64,000 bases of DNA, from contig NZ_CP042331.1 in NCBI RefSeq assembly GCF_008253865.1, positions 6,315,364 to 6,379,363 of the forward strand, in the 5' to 3' direction. A program made the position numbers and the translations under genes. Every line of letters starts with the position of its first letter. The stretch's first letter is position 1. The notes beneath the pieces were generated by a model. That model did not search any database, was not told the origin of the DNA, and saw nothing but the letters and a program-made list of their open reading frames with translations. This DNA comes from Bosea sp. F3-2. Lineage in GTDB: Bacteria > Pseudomonadota > Alphaproteobacteria > Rhizobiales > Beijerinckiaceae. This document shows positions 1-7,900 of this stretch, one piece after another.

Positions 1-990
1 CTCGGGGAGATGGACCAGAGTCACCTGGCCGCCATGCTTGTTGACTGTGTCGCGCCAGATCCGGGCCATTTCCAGCCGGCCGCGCCAGGCATCCTGCGTC
101 GGCACCTCTGTCCGTTCGGCCGGGATATTGTCACCGTAGAAGACGATGATCGGCAGCTTCGTCAGCGCCATGAAGTCGGACATCGGCACCGGGACGCCTT
201 CGAGCGTGTCGAAGGAGGTCGACACCGGCTTGGGCAGTTCACCCTCCGGGAAGACGAAGCCGCTGCCCGGCTCGAAGGCGACGACCGCCTTGACGTTCTG
301 GTTCTTGATCGCGGTCAGCCAGCCCGGCCCGCCGCTCTGCGAGTGGGTCATCAGGATGCCGGGGCCGATCTTCGTGAACAGCGCGGACACGCTGTCGGAG
401 ATCAGCTTTGCGTCGTAGGAGCCGGTGTTCGGCGTCATCGCGCGGAAGTACTGATTCAGCGTCTCCGGCTTGCGGTCGAACTGGACGCCCTCGAAATAGT
501 TCGGCCAGATGCCGACCCGGAACTGGCCGAACCAGAAGTTCTCGTCGGGCGTCGGCTTGATCGTCGCCTCGACCGTGCTGCGCCCGGCATTGCCGCGACG
601 CGGCTGGTCGATGAGGTAGGTGGCGAAGCGGCGGCGCAGGAAGATGGTCTGGAAGCCCTCGCGCCCGTCCGGCGTCGTTTCCCAGGTCTTCGAGAACTGG
701 CCGGCACCGTGCCACATCACGATGGGGAATTTCCGGACGTTCACCGGCACCTGGTAGAAGGCGTAGAGATGATCGCCGTGGAAGGTCTGGCCGCCCGGCT
801 GCAGCGGCTCCAGCGGATCGAAGATGCCAGACGCGGTCGTGACCGTGCCGCCGACAGCGAAGCTGCCTTGGTCCTGAATGACGAGCGGTTCAGGCTTGCC
901 TGCCTGTTGAGCGAGCGCCTGCGTCGAGCCCATGAGACCCACCGCGAGAAGGACGGGCGGGATAAGGAGTTTGGTGTCGATGGCAGGCAT
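1..990 (-). CDS. Secreted alpha/beta hydrolase, esterase-713-like (3' end outside window)
   Basis: The reading frame is open from an ATG at 990 to the left edge, giving 330 residues without a stop, so the C-terminus is missing. Residues 1-28 look like a Sec signal peptide ending ALA-QQ. The body carries WETTPDGR (103-110), an IDQ-RRG segment near 128 and the nucleophile elbow THSQSG with Ser217. FEPG follows with Glu240. I recognise this order from Alcaligenes esterase 713, an unusual hydrolase with a Ser-Glu-His triad; that match is from memory. The triad His would lie beyond the edge. Likely a periplasmic esterase; substrate unknown. It is transcribed away from the window. Confidence 0.8.
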   Translation of the reverse strand, partial: MPAIDTKLLIPPVLLAVGLMGSTQALAQQAGKPEPLVIQDQGSFAVGGTVTTASGIFDPLEPLQPGGQTFHGDHLYAFYQVPVNVRKFPIVMWHGAGQFSKTWETTPDGREGFQTIFLRRRFATYLIDQPRRGNAGRSTVEATIKPTPDENFWFGQFRVGIWPNYFEGVQFDRKPETLNQYFRAMTPNTGSYDAKLISDSVSALFTKIGPGILMTHSQSGGPGWLTAIKNQNVKAVVAFEPGSGFVFPEGELPKPVSTSFDTLEGVPVPMSDFMALTKLPIIVFYGDNIPAERTEVPTQDAWRGRLEMARIWRDTVNKHGGQVTLVHLPE

Positions 991-1286
991 TCGCCCCTCG
1001 TTCGCTATGTCAGCTCGCGAGGAACCTAATCACCGGCTCACTCTTCGATTAGCCATCTCGATCCAATAGGACCAATAAGCCTTGCTAATGAATGCGCAGG
1101 CGACCGTAAGCGCTCAATGCCTGCTCTCCGGGAGATGTCTAAGTTCCGCTTTTGGCGCTACGCCGCCTCGAGGCTCCACCCGCGGCTAACGACTGACTTG
1201 GGTGGATCGCTGGCCTCGGATGCTCCGATCTGAAAGCCCGGCGCGCGCCCACGACCTGAGATCGGCTCTCGACCTGAAGGCCGAGA
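991..1286. other. Intergenic region without recognised gene
   Basis: This stretch separates the esterase-713-like gene from the 3' end of the LssY_C gene. I see no convincing coding frame with a ribosome site, no tRNA and no strong hairpin with a T tract. It should hold the promoter of the leftward esterase gene, but no clear -35/-10 pair stands out. Confidence 0.5.
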
Positions 1287-2090
1287 TCAATCTGCTATTG
1301 TCTCGCCGACACCGTGCCAGATTTGATCCTTTAGCGCTATGAGCGGGGGCGCGGGAATCGTCACAGGCGGCTCGTTTCGCCTGACGCCATCGATCACCAA
1401 GGTGGCGATATGGATCTCCCCATCGGTATAGTAAGGATCGCCTTCGCCATTCCGACCGAACAAGGTTGGGCCTACCCCGGAAATCTGGAAGACGTTCTGG
1501 ACCATGCCGGCCTTGCTGAGATCACGCATCAGCATGTCACGCTCGGCGTCGATGTCGGGTGCAATGTGGTGCGTCACCTGACCGGTGTCATGGCTGAAGC
1601 CGACGCCTCGGTCGAAAGTAACCGAGCCAAGCCAGACCTGCCGCCCGCTGCCACCCTTATCGAGGACCATCCAGAACCGCACGTGGTGTCGACGGTCCGC
1701 GCTCGTGCCCTCGGGCTTTTCGAACGCGAGCTGTTCTTTTCTTCCGTCGTAGTACAGCGGACTGACAGGCGCTTCATGATAGGGCCGGTCGAGTACCACG
1801 CTGCCGACAATCTCGATGCTCGTCCGCAACGTAATCGGGTCGGCCGGATACCAGCCTGCCGCATGCATGGCGCGGAGGGCATCTTCCTTGCTGCCGACGA
1901 ACCCGACATTAAGCGCGTCGCCTGGGATACCGCTTGCGGTGCGTGTCACCATGGGCAAGGAGGCGAGGCCCGGCTCATGTTCGTAATGACGCCACAGGAG
2001 GGGCAGTATCAGATAGGCAAGCAGCAGGTAGCCGACGAGCGCACCTGTCAGAACGAGCCACCACCGTCGCCTGCTCGCGATCTGTCCCAT
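1287..2090 (-). CDS. LssY-like C-terminal domain membrane-anchored protein
   Basis: A 267-residue protein if started at the ATG at 2090; a GTG at 2111 in the same frame is possible and neither has a strong ribosome site. One N-terminal membrane helix (about residues 12-32) is followed by a soluble domain with the RPYHEAPVSPLYYDGRKEQLAFEKP and RHHVRFW segments typical of the LssY_C family, which is fused to PAP2 phosphatases in Legionella LssY. Here the domain stands alone behind one anchor. Its biochemical role is unknown in the family. Its only neighbour on the same strand is the esterase, about 300 bases downstream, so no operon is indicated. Confidence 0.7.
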   Translation of the reverse strand: MGQIASRRRWWLVLTGALVGYLLLAYLILPLLWRHYEHEPGLASLPMVTRTASGIPGDALNVGFVGSKEDALRAMHAAGWYPADPITLRTSIEIVGSVVLDRPYHEAPVSPLYYDGRKEQLAFEKPEGTSADRRHHVRFWMVLDKGGSGRQVWLGSVTFDRGVGFSHDTGQVTHHIAPDIDAERDMLMRDLSKAGMVQNVFQISGVGPTLFGRNGEGDPYYTDGEIHIATLVIDGVRRNEPPVTIPAPPLIALKDQIWHGVGETIAD

Positions 2091-2402
2091 CTGACATCCA
2101 CTCGATTGCACTCACTGCATTCTGCGGGGCGTCCCACTGGGGAAGCTCCGTACCTTTGCAGGCTAGTCCCCGGCAAAGTGCGCCGGCTATTGTCCCTTGG
2201 TGTTCACCCCGTCGCCTTCAGCGTCGCATAGCGGTCGACCTCGGCGCGCAGGTGATACGGGCGCTACATGGCTGAGATCGAGCTGGAAAGCGGACCATTC
2301 CAACGTCCGAGTTGGGTCGTTTGCTGACGCTTAGAGCGCTTACCCATAGGCCATTGTTGCATCTCTTTCGACGTGACAGGTTGAATGCTGGGAGGTTCGC
2401 AT
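2091..2402. other. Intergenic region between divergent genes
   Basis: About 310 bases between the leftward LssY_C gene and the rightward hydrolase. Overlapping frames on both strands lack ribosome sites and read as low-complexity shadows. The region must contain both promoters; I could not place either with confidence. A good Shine-Dalgarno (GGGAGG, 2390-2395) for the hydrolase lies at its right end. Confidence 0.5.
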
Positions 2403-3266
2403 ATGCCTTCGTCTCCAAAGCGAGCCATGCTCGCCATCCTAACGATGCTGCTTCTCGGGCTAACGACAAATTCGCATGCTGAGGAGGTCGTTCAGTTCCC
2501 CTCGATCACCTATCGCCTGAGCGATTTCCAGAAGGCGCGGGCCACGGCTCGGGGAGAAAGTGTCGAGAGTTCTCCGGGGCTTGTGATCACGGGGTATCTC
2601 TCGAAGCCAGCGGGAGAAGGCAGGCACCCGGCAATCGTTCTGCTACATGGTTGCGGTGGGTTGAGCACGTTCCATCGACGCGAGGCCGAAGCAATCCGCG
2701 ACTGGGGCTACGTTGTGCTGGCGCCGGACAGTTTTACCCCGCGAGGTATGAAAGACGCCTGCGTGCCGGAACGACGTGACATGGCGCCTCGGATCGAGGA
2801 CGCATTCGGAGCGTTGTTCTACCTGTCAAAGCTCCCCTTCGTTGATCCAACTCGGATTGCTGTCGTGGGCTATTCGCATGGAGGTGGGGTAGCGCTCAGG
2901 ATTGCGATGCAGTCGCATAAGACACTCTATGAAATGCCCGATGAACTCAGGTTCAAGGCGGCCGCAACATACTACCCGCCTTGCGAAATCCTTACCGAGC
3001 GCTTGGTCATCCCAACACTCATTCTCATCGGTGACAGGGACGATTGGACTCTCGCATCTAACTGTGAAGCAGCCGCCCGGCGCCAAGTCGGCGGGCCCGC
3101 CCCGCTGAGCCTCACCGTTTTCCCAGGAGTGTACCACTCATTCAATTTCCCCGGTTTCGTAGAGCCACGTCAAATCTACGGGCACTGGAGCAAATTTGAC
3201 GAGGGGGCGAGCAAGCGCGCGACATCCGAACTTCGCGACTTCCTTGAGCAGGAATTGGCTAGATAG
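2403..3266 (+). CDS. Secreted dienelactone-hydrolase-family protein
   Basis: GGGAGG at 2390-2395 lies seven bases before this ATG, so it is preferred over the ATG at 2385. The 287-residue product has a signal peptide (about residues 1-27, ending SHA-EE). The alpha/beta-hydrolase fold shows VLLHGCGG near residue 80, a nucleophile elbow GYSHGG with Ser158, a GDRDDW acid segment near 217 and YHSFNFPG for the His near 250. True dienelactone hydrolases use Cys as nucleophile; Ser here argues for a general periplasmic esterase or carboxylesterase of the same fold. The substrate cannot be inferred. It appears to be a single-gene unit. Confidence 0.8.
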   Translation: MPSSPKRAMLAILTMLLLGLTTNSHAEEVVQFPSITYRLSDFQKARATARGESVESSPGLVITGYLSKPAGEGRHPAIVLLHGCGGLSTFHRREAEAIRDWGYVVLAPDSFTPRGMKDACVPERRDMAPRIEDAFGALFYLSKLPFVDPTRIAVVGYSHGGGVALRIAMQSHKTLYEMPDELRFKAAATYYPPCEILTERLVIPTLILIGDRDDWTLASNCEAAARRQVGGPAPLSLTVFPGVYHSFNFPGFVEPRQIYGHWSKFDEGASKRATSELRDFLEQELAR

Positions 3267-3670
3267 CCTACTTCAAAGGGCGGGGCGGGCTGTGAACCCG
3301 CCATCCGAGTATTCGTGGGCAATGCCCGCTAAGGGTCGTAATCCGGCAGTTCCGCTTGGATGGGTTTCGACGCGACAGAGCCGCCATCGGCGAGGCCGGC
3401 CGGGGCGTGCGGACGCAAATAGGGAGGATAGGAGGCTGGCAATCTCCTCGGGCCATCGCCGTCCCGCCGAAGATCGGGATTGCTGCATCGTATCGAGATC
3501 GCGTGTAAGGTTCTCGGCATCGGAGACGGTTGGCGCGGCAGCGCCGGCCGCAGGCTGCGCTTCTGCCAGGGATAGCTGAAGCGCAGTTGCGCGCAGGCCG
3601 GCGTGGGCGGGACATCGTTCTTGGGAACTGCCCTTGTCATGCAGCGCCACCACCATTGGTGGAGGTTGTC
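3267..3670. other. Intergenic region, no supported gene
   Basis: Some 400 bases between the hydrolase stop and the Gly/Tyr-rich gene. Several overlapping frames of 115-150 codons exist on both strands, but they are mutually exclusive and none has a ribosome site or recognisable domain. The right end (from about 3640) carries the promoter-proximal leader and the GGAGG ribosome site of the next gene. Confidence 0.5.
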
Positions 3671-4093
3671 ATGAGGAAACTCGCAACCCTGGCCACTGCC
3701 GCTTTGATCATGACCGGCAGTATCGGAGCCGCCAACGCGCAATATTGGCGCGGGGGCGGTTGGGGATATCGCGGCGGATATTATCATCGTGGCTGCTGCG
3801 GCGGCGGTGCCGTTGCGGCCGGGCTCATCGGCGGGGCGCTCCTGGGAGGCTTGCTCACTGCGGCAGCAACAGCCCCGGCCTACGGTTATGGATATGGTTA
3901 TCCGGCCTATGGCTATGGTTACGGATATGGCTATCCAGCCTATGGCTATCCAGCTTATGGCTATGGTTACTATCGTCCGCGGCTCTATTATGGCCCGCGC
4001 TACTATGTGCGGCCGGTTTACTACGCGCCCCGCTATTATGGCTGGCGTCGCGGATACTATGGCCCGCGCTACTATTACGGCCGATACTATTGA
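3671..4093 (+). CDS. Secreted Gly/Tyr-rich repeat protein
   Basis: The ATG at 3671 follows GGAGG at 3661-3665. The 140-residue product has a clear signal peptide (1-23, ending ANA-QY), then a Gly/Trp/Tyr-rich stretch, a glycine-zipper-like hydrophobic segment (GGGAVAAGLIGGALLGGLLTAA) around 50-70, and a tail of YGYGYPAYG-type repeats and YYGPRYY motifs. More than a third of the tail is tyrosine. Similar low-complexity exported proteins occur widely in Rhizobiales, annotated only as hypothetical. Possibilities are a matrix or surface protein; no enzyme function is indicated. The repeats lie in frame and are codon-degenerate, so selection on the protein is likely. Confidence 0.75.
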   Translation: MRKLATLATAALIMTGSIGAANAQYWRGGGWGYRGGYYHRGCCGGGAVAAGLIGGALLGGLLTAAATAPAYGYGYGYPAYGYGYGYGYPAYGYPAYGYGYYRPRLYYGPRYYVRPVYYAPRYYGWRRGYYGPRYYYGRYY

Positions 4094-4153
4094 AGCCCTT
4101 GTCGCGTCGGAGAGGACAATCCGGAAGCGGTCTCATCGACCGCTCGCCGGCGC

Positions 4154-4774
4154 CTACTCCATCACTGCCGCCTTGAGGATGCAGACCATCAGGGCATGGC
4201 CGGGCTCGTTGCCGACGCAGCGGACGACGTGACGGCGGTCGCAGCGATAGCGCAGCGTCTCGCCGGCCTTGGCGCGCTGGATGATGTCGCCGACCTCGAC
4301 TTCGAACTCGCCGGCCGTGACCGAGAGCGACTCGATCGAGCCGCGCTGGTGCCCTTCGGAGTCGAGCTCGCCGCCGGGTTCGGCGGAGACGTCGTACCAT
4401 TGCAGCCATTCGACCGTCTTGATCCAGCCGATGATGCCGAGGCGCAGCTTGCCGTCTTCCGAGACCAGGATCGGCGTGTCGGCGCGCGTGGTCTTCTCGA
4501 TGAAGGGCTCTTCCTCGCCGCTGGAGAGGACGCGCTCGATCGAGATGTCGAGCGCCTGCGAAAGCCGCCAGATCGTCGCCAGCGTCGGGTTGGTCTCGTT
4601 GCGCTCGATCTGGCTGATGATCGACTTGGCGACGCCCGACTGCTCGGCGAGGTCCGAGAGCGAGAAGTTATAGGCCTTGCGCAGGCGCTGGATGGTCTTG
4701 CCGAGCTGGCCCGAGATCACCTGAGCCCCGGATTCAAGCTCCCGCCCGCCGCGCTCTTTCGTCTCGATTCCCAT
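4154..4774 (-). CDS. XRE-family regulator with C-terminal cupin domain
   Basis: A 206-residue protein starting at the ATG at 4774, preceded by a purine-rich AAAGGGG; the longer frame to 5029 is arginine-rich shadow. Residues 25-85 form a helix-turn-helix (QLGKTIQRLRKAYNFSLSDL, then SGVAKSIISQIERNETNP). Residues about 105-200 form a small cupin barrel ending near HALMVCILKA. This architecture is that of the SutR/PuuR-type regulators that sense small metabolites through the cupin. It lies immediately downstream of, and on the same strand as, the EamA exporter (122-base gap), so it may control that exporter; this is inference. Confidence 0.85.
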   Translation of the reverse strand: MGIETKERGGRELESGAQVISGQLGKTIQRLRKAYNFSLSDLAEQSGVAKSIISQIERNETNPTLATIWRLSQALDISIERVLSSGEEEPFIEKTTRADTPILVSEDGKLRLGIIGWIKTVEWLQWYDVSAEPGGELDSEGHQRGSIESLSVTAGEFEVEVGDIIQRAKAGETLRYRCDRRHVVRCVGNEPGHALMVCILKAAVME

Positions 4775-4896
4775 GAATTCGGCCCCTTTCGACTGTGAAG
4801 TCGTTTGTAACGGCGGACGATCGTTTGAACAAGCGAACAATGCCCGAAGGCCGGCGAGAGACCGGGCCATCCGCGACAGAAGGTCCGTGTCCGCTC

Positions 4897-5820
4897 TCAG
4901 GTGATGCGGCTGGGGCCGACCTCGCGCTGCTCGCGCCGGGCGAGGCCGAGCTGGTGCTCGCGCAGGATCACATAGATGCCGGAGGTGATGACGATGAAGG
5001 CGCCGATCAGGATCGCCGTCGCCGGCCACTCGCCGAACCAGATCCAGCCGATCGCCACCGCCCAGAGCATGGTCGAGTATTCGAAGGGCGCGATCAGCGA
5101 GGCGTCGCCATAGCGGTACGCCTGCACGATCAGGATCTGGCCGAGCCCGCCGAGGATGCCGATGACGACCATCAGCGCCGCATCCTTGAGATCGGGCATG
5201 TTCCAGCCGAGCAGGATGGTCGAGAGGCCGAGCAGGCTGGTCAGCAACATGAAGTAGAAGACGATGGCGCCGGTGCGCTCGGTCTGGGTGAGGAGCCGGA
5301 CCTCAACCGAGGCGAAGGCGGAGCAGAACGCGCCGGCAAGGCCCAGCGCCGCGCCGATCGCAGCGTTGCTGCCGACCGGATGGCTGCCGGCGCCGAGATG
5401 CGGCGAGAGCATGATCAGCACGCCGATGAAGCCGATCATCACCGCTGTCCAGCGATAGATGCGCACCTTCTCCTTGAGCACGAGCGCGGCGAGCACCACC
5501 ACGGCGAGCGGCGCGGCATAGCCGATGGCGACCGCCTCGGAGAGCGGCAGGAACTGCAGGGCCGCAAAGCCGCAGAACATGCCGGTCGAGCCCATGATGC
5601 CGCGCTTGAGATGGCCGCGCAGATTGCTGGTCTTCAGTGCCGCCGGCAGCTCGGTGCGCCAAGCCAGCCAGATGAGCAGCGGAATCATCGCGAAGAAGGA
5701 ACGGATGAAGACGATTTCGCCCGTCGGATAGCGCGTCGAGATCGACTTGATGCCGGCCGACATCAGCGTGAACGCCAGCGCCGAGATCAGCTTGAGGGTG
5801 ATGCCGAGAAGAGGAGACAA
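4897..5820 (-). CDS. EamA (DMT-superfamily) inner-membrane transporter
   Basis: A 307-residue, very hydrophobic protein with about ten transmembrane helices in two repeated EamA halves. The helix-rich first half contains GEIVFIRSFFAMIPLLIWLA and the second half ILGGLGQILIVQAYRYGDAS followed by APFEYSTMLWAVAIGWIWFGE, both typical EamA signatures. DMT proteins export or import metabolites such as amino acids, drugs or riboflavin; the substrate is not visible here. The XRE-cupin gene follows on the same strand. A perfect 28-bp palindrome lies 21 bases upstream of the start and could be a regulator's site or a repeat. Confidence 0.85.
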   Translation of the reverse strand: MSPLLGITLKLISALAFTLMSAGIKSISTRYPTGEIVFIRSFFAMIPLLIWLAWRTELPAALKTSNLRGHLKRGIMGSTGMFCGFAALQFLPLSEAVAIGYAAPLAVVVLAALVLKEKVRIYRWTAVMIGFIGVLIMLSPHLGAGSHPVGSNAAIGAALGLAGAFCSAFASVEVRLLTQTERTGAIVFYFMLLTSLLGLSTILLGWNMPDLKDAALMVVIGILGGLGQILIVQAYRYGDASLIAPFEYSTMLWAVAIGWIWFGEWPATAILIGAFIVITSGIYVILREHQLGLARREQREVGPSRIT

Positions 5821-5841
5821 CGGAGCGCGCGACGGGAGGGC

Positions 5842-5869
5842 AGGAACGGTTTCGGCCGAAACCGTTCCT
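5842..5869. repeat. Perfect 28-bp palindrome upstream of the EamA gene
   Basis: The sequence AGGAACGGTTTCGG is followed directly by its exact reverse complement, with no loop. It sits just before the EamA start on the minus strand. It may be an operator or a short dispersed palindrome; no T tract follows, so it does not look like a terminator. Confidence 0.7.
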
Positions 5870-5945
5870 CCTTAGACCATGCCGAAGCGGGGCGGCGAAG
5901 CGTGAACTCTGCAACCCCGCCACGCTGCAGGCGTGGGGGGCAAGA

Positions 5946-6043
5946 CGTCATTGCGAGGAGCGAAGCGACGAAGCAATCCAGGCCGCGAGGCTGAACGATT
6001 CAGCCCAGTCCCCCTGGATTGCTTCGCTTCGCTCGCAATGACG
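5946..6043. repeat. Intergenic inverted repeat (GTCATTGCGAG type)
   Basis: Left arm CGTCATTGCGAGGAGCGAAG with GAAGCAATCCAG after it, right arm CTGGATTGCTTCGCTTCGCT continuing CGCAATGACG. The arms are near-perfect complements around a central stretch of about 35 bases. This type of palindromic element is common between genes in alphaproteobacteria. It lies between the EamA and SDR genes, near the SDR 3' end. Confidence 0.8.
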
Positions 6044-6072
6044 GTACGCGGCCGGCAGGCGGCCTGTCGAAC

Positions 6073-6852
6073 TCAGAACGTGCCGCGGAAGGCGCCGCCG
6101 TCGATCAGGAAATTCTGGCCGGTGAGATAGCCGGCATGGGCGCTGGCGAGGAAGGCGCAGAGCTTGCCGAATTCGTCCGGCGTGCCGAGGCGGCCGGCCG
6201 GGACCGAAGCGAGCCGCCGCTTTGCCGCTTCCTCGATGCTGATGCCCTGCATTTCGGCGACCTTGCTGGTCGCGGTCTTGATCCGGTCGGTGTCGAACAC
6301 GCCCGGCAGGATGTTGTTGATGGTGACATTGGCATGCGCGACCTCGCGGGCGACGCCGGAGAGGAAGGCGGTGAGGCCGGCGCGCGCGGCCGAAGAGACG
6401 TCAAGGCCGGTCAGCGGCGTGACGACGCTCGCCGAGGTGATGTTGATGATGCGGCCGAAGCCGCGCTCGATCATGCCGTCGATGACGCGCTGAACCAGTT
6501 CCAGCGGCGTTGCCATGTTCTGCACGACGCCTTCGAGCAGGCCTTCACGCGTCACCTGGCGGAAGGGCTTCGGCGGCGGGCCGCCATTGTTGTTGACGAG
6601 GATGTCGGGGTTGGGCGCCGCCGCCAGCAGGGCATCCTGCCCGGCCTTGGTCGAGACATCGGCGACCACGGCGATGACGGTCGCGCCGGTTTTGGCACGG
6701 ATCTCGCTGGCGGTCGTTTCCAGGGTTGCGGCATCGCGGCCGTTGATCACGACGGTGCAGCCGGCTTCCGCCAGGGCCTCGGCGCAGCCGCGGCCGAGCC
6801 CCTTGCTGGAGGCGCAGACGATGGCCGTGCGGCCCGAAATTCCAAGATCCAT
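6073..6852 (-). CDS. SDR-fold oxidoreductase-like protein lacking the YxxxK pair
   Basis: The ATG at 6852 has GAGGAA upstream and gives 259 residues. The Rossmann start reads CASSKGLG (13-20) instead of TGxxxGxG, the NNAG motif reads NNNGG (87-91), and the catalytic Ser140 is kept (NITSASV). At the YxxxK position the sequence is S153-S-A-A-R157, so both Tyr and Lys are missing. I recall a described subgroup of ketoacyl-reductase-like SDR proteins lacking a perfect cofactor motif and tetrad; this protein fits it. It may bind a nucleotide without classical dehydrogenase activity. No partner gene is close on the same strand. Confidence 0.8.
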   Translation of the reverse strand: MDLGISGRTAIVCASSKGLGRGCAEALAEAGCTVVINGRDAATLETTASEIRAKTGATVIAVVADVSTKAGQDALLAAAPNPDILVNNNGGPPPKPFRQVTREGLLEGVVQNMATPLELVQRVIDGMIERGFGRIINITSASVVTPLTGLDVSSAARAGLTAFLSGVAREVAHANVTINNILPGVFDTDRIKTATSKVAEMQGISIEEAAKRRLASVPAGRLGTPDEFGKLCAFLASAHAGYLTGQNFLIDGGAFRGTF

Positions 6853-6994
6853 CACGTTCCTCGGTAAACTCAGCAAGCTGCCATCACGCGGGCGCCTGTC
6901 GGCAAGCCTGATCATGGATTGGCCGCGCCGTCATCAAAGCGCAACGCAAATCAGACACACGCCCGGAGCATCGCAACAGCGGGGGCTCTCCGGA

Positions 6995-7900
6995 ATGGCC
7001 GACGAGGACGACGCGAAGCAGGTTCGCAGCATCTTCATCTCGGATCTGCATCTGGGGACGCGTGGGGCACAGGCCGATCTCGTCCTGGAATTCCTGCGCG
7101 CCTATGATGCGCCGACGATCTATCTCGTCGGCGATATCATCGATGGCTGGCGGCTGAAGAGCGGCTGGTACTTCCCGCAGACGCATAACGACGTGGTCCA
7201 GAAGCTGCTGCGCAAGGTGCGCAAGGGCTCGAAGCTGATCTATGTCACCGGAAATCACGATGATTTCCTGCGCGACTTTACCGGGTTGCAGTTCGGCGGC
7301 ATCACGCTGGTCGACGAGATCGTCCATGAGACGGCGGATGGCAAGCGCCTGCTCGTCATCCATGGCGACCTGTTCGACCTCGTGGTGCGCAACGCCAAAT
7401 GGCTCGCCCTGCTCGGCGACTGGGCCTACACGGTCGCGCTTGCGCTCAATATGGGGCTCAACAAGGTGCGCCGCGGGCTGCAGCTGCCGCACTGGTCGCT
7501 CTCGGCCTGGGCCAAGCACAAGGTCAAGAACGCCGTGAACTATATCGGCGAGTTCGAGACCTGCCTCGCCAGCGAAGCGCGCCGGCACAATGCCGACGGC
7601 GTGATCTGCGGCCACATCCACCATGCCGCCTATCGCGAGATCGAGGGACTGACCTATATAAACACGGGCGACTGGGTCGAAAGCTGCACGGCCTTCGTCG
7701 AGCACCATGACGGGCATTTCGAGCTGATCCGCTGGCCGCAGGGCCGCCTGAAGGGCGAAACGGCGGTGCCGGTCGTCGTGCCGACCCGTCCTGTCGCCGT
7801 GCCGGAACTGGTCGAGGCAGCCCGAGGCAAGCTCCGGCCTTTCGAGTTGGCGCGCGTTCTCGGCGTTCAGCCGGAAGCGGCCGAGCGGAAGGCGCGCTGA
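6995..7900 (+). CDS. plcP: Calcineurin-like metallophosphoesterase, PlcP-like phospholipase C candidate
   Basis: A 301-residue protein with the full two-metal phosphoesterase set: SDLHLG (D17, H19), GDIID (D47), GNHDD (87-90), HGD (123-125) and GHIHH near 207. It belongs to the LpxH/YbbF-like branch, so automatic annotation would call it UDP-2,3-diacylglucosamine diphosphatase. It overlaps the next glycosyltransferase by one base (TGATG), the arrangement known for PlcP with Agt in rhizobia and marine bacteria, where PlcP removes the phosphocholine or phosphoethanolamine head group under phosphate limitation. That context makes PlcP the preferred call. I found no convincing Pho box upstream. 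Confidence 0.65.
   Translation: MADEDDAKQVRSIFISDLHLGTRGAQADLVLEFLRAYDAPTIYLVGDIIDGWRLKSGWYFPQTHNDVVQKLLRKVRKGSKLIYVTGNHDDFLRDFTGLQFGGITLVDEIVHETADGKRLLVIHGDLFDLVVRNAKWLALLGDWAYTVALALNMGLNKVRRGLQLPHWSLSAWAKHKVKNAVNYIGEFETCLASEARRHNADGVICGHIHHAAYREIEGLTYINTGDWVESCTAFVEHHDGHFELIRWPQGRLKGETAVPVVVPTRPVAVPELVEAARGKLRPFELARVLGVQPEAAERKAR

Noticed and set aside
3268..3656. Several 115-150-codon frames on the minus strand before the Gly/Tyr-rich gene
   Set aside because: They overlap each other in different frames, lack ribosome sites and show no domain. At most a decayed gene, which I cannot support.
6870..6994. Possible Pho box upstream of the plcP-like gene (CTGCCAT and CTGTCGG)
   Set aside because: The two half-sites are not 11 bases apart and each has a mismatch, so the PhoB consensus is not met.
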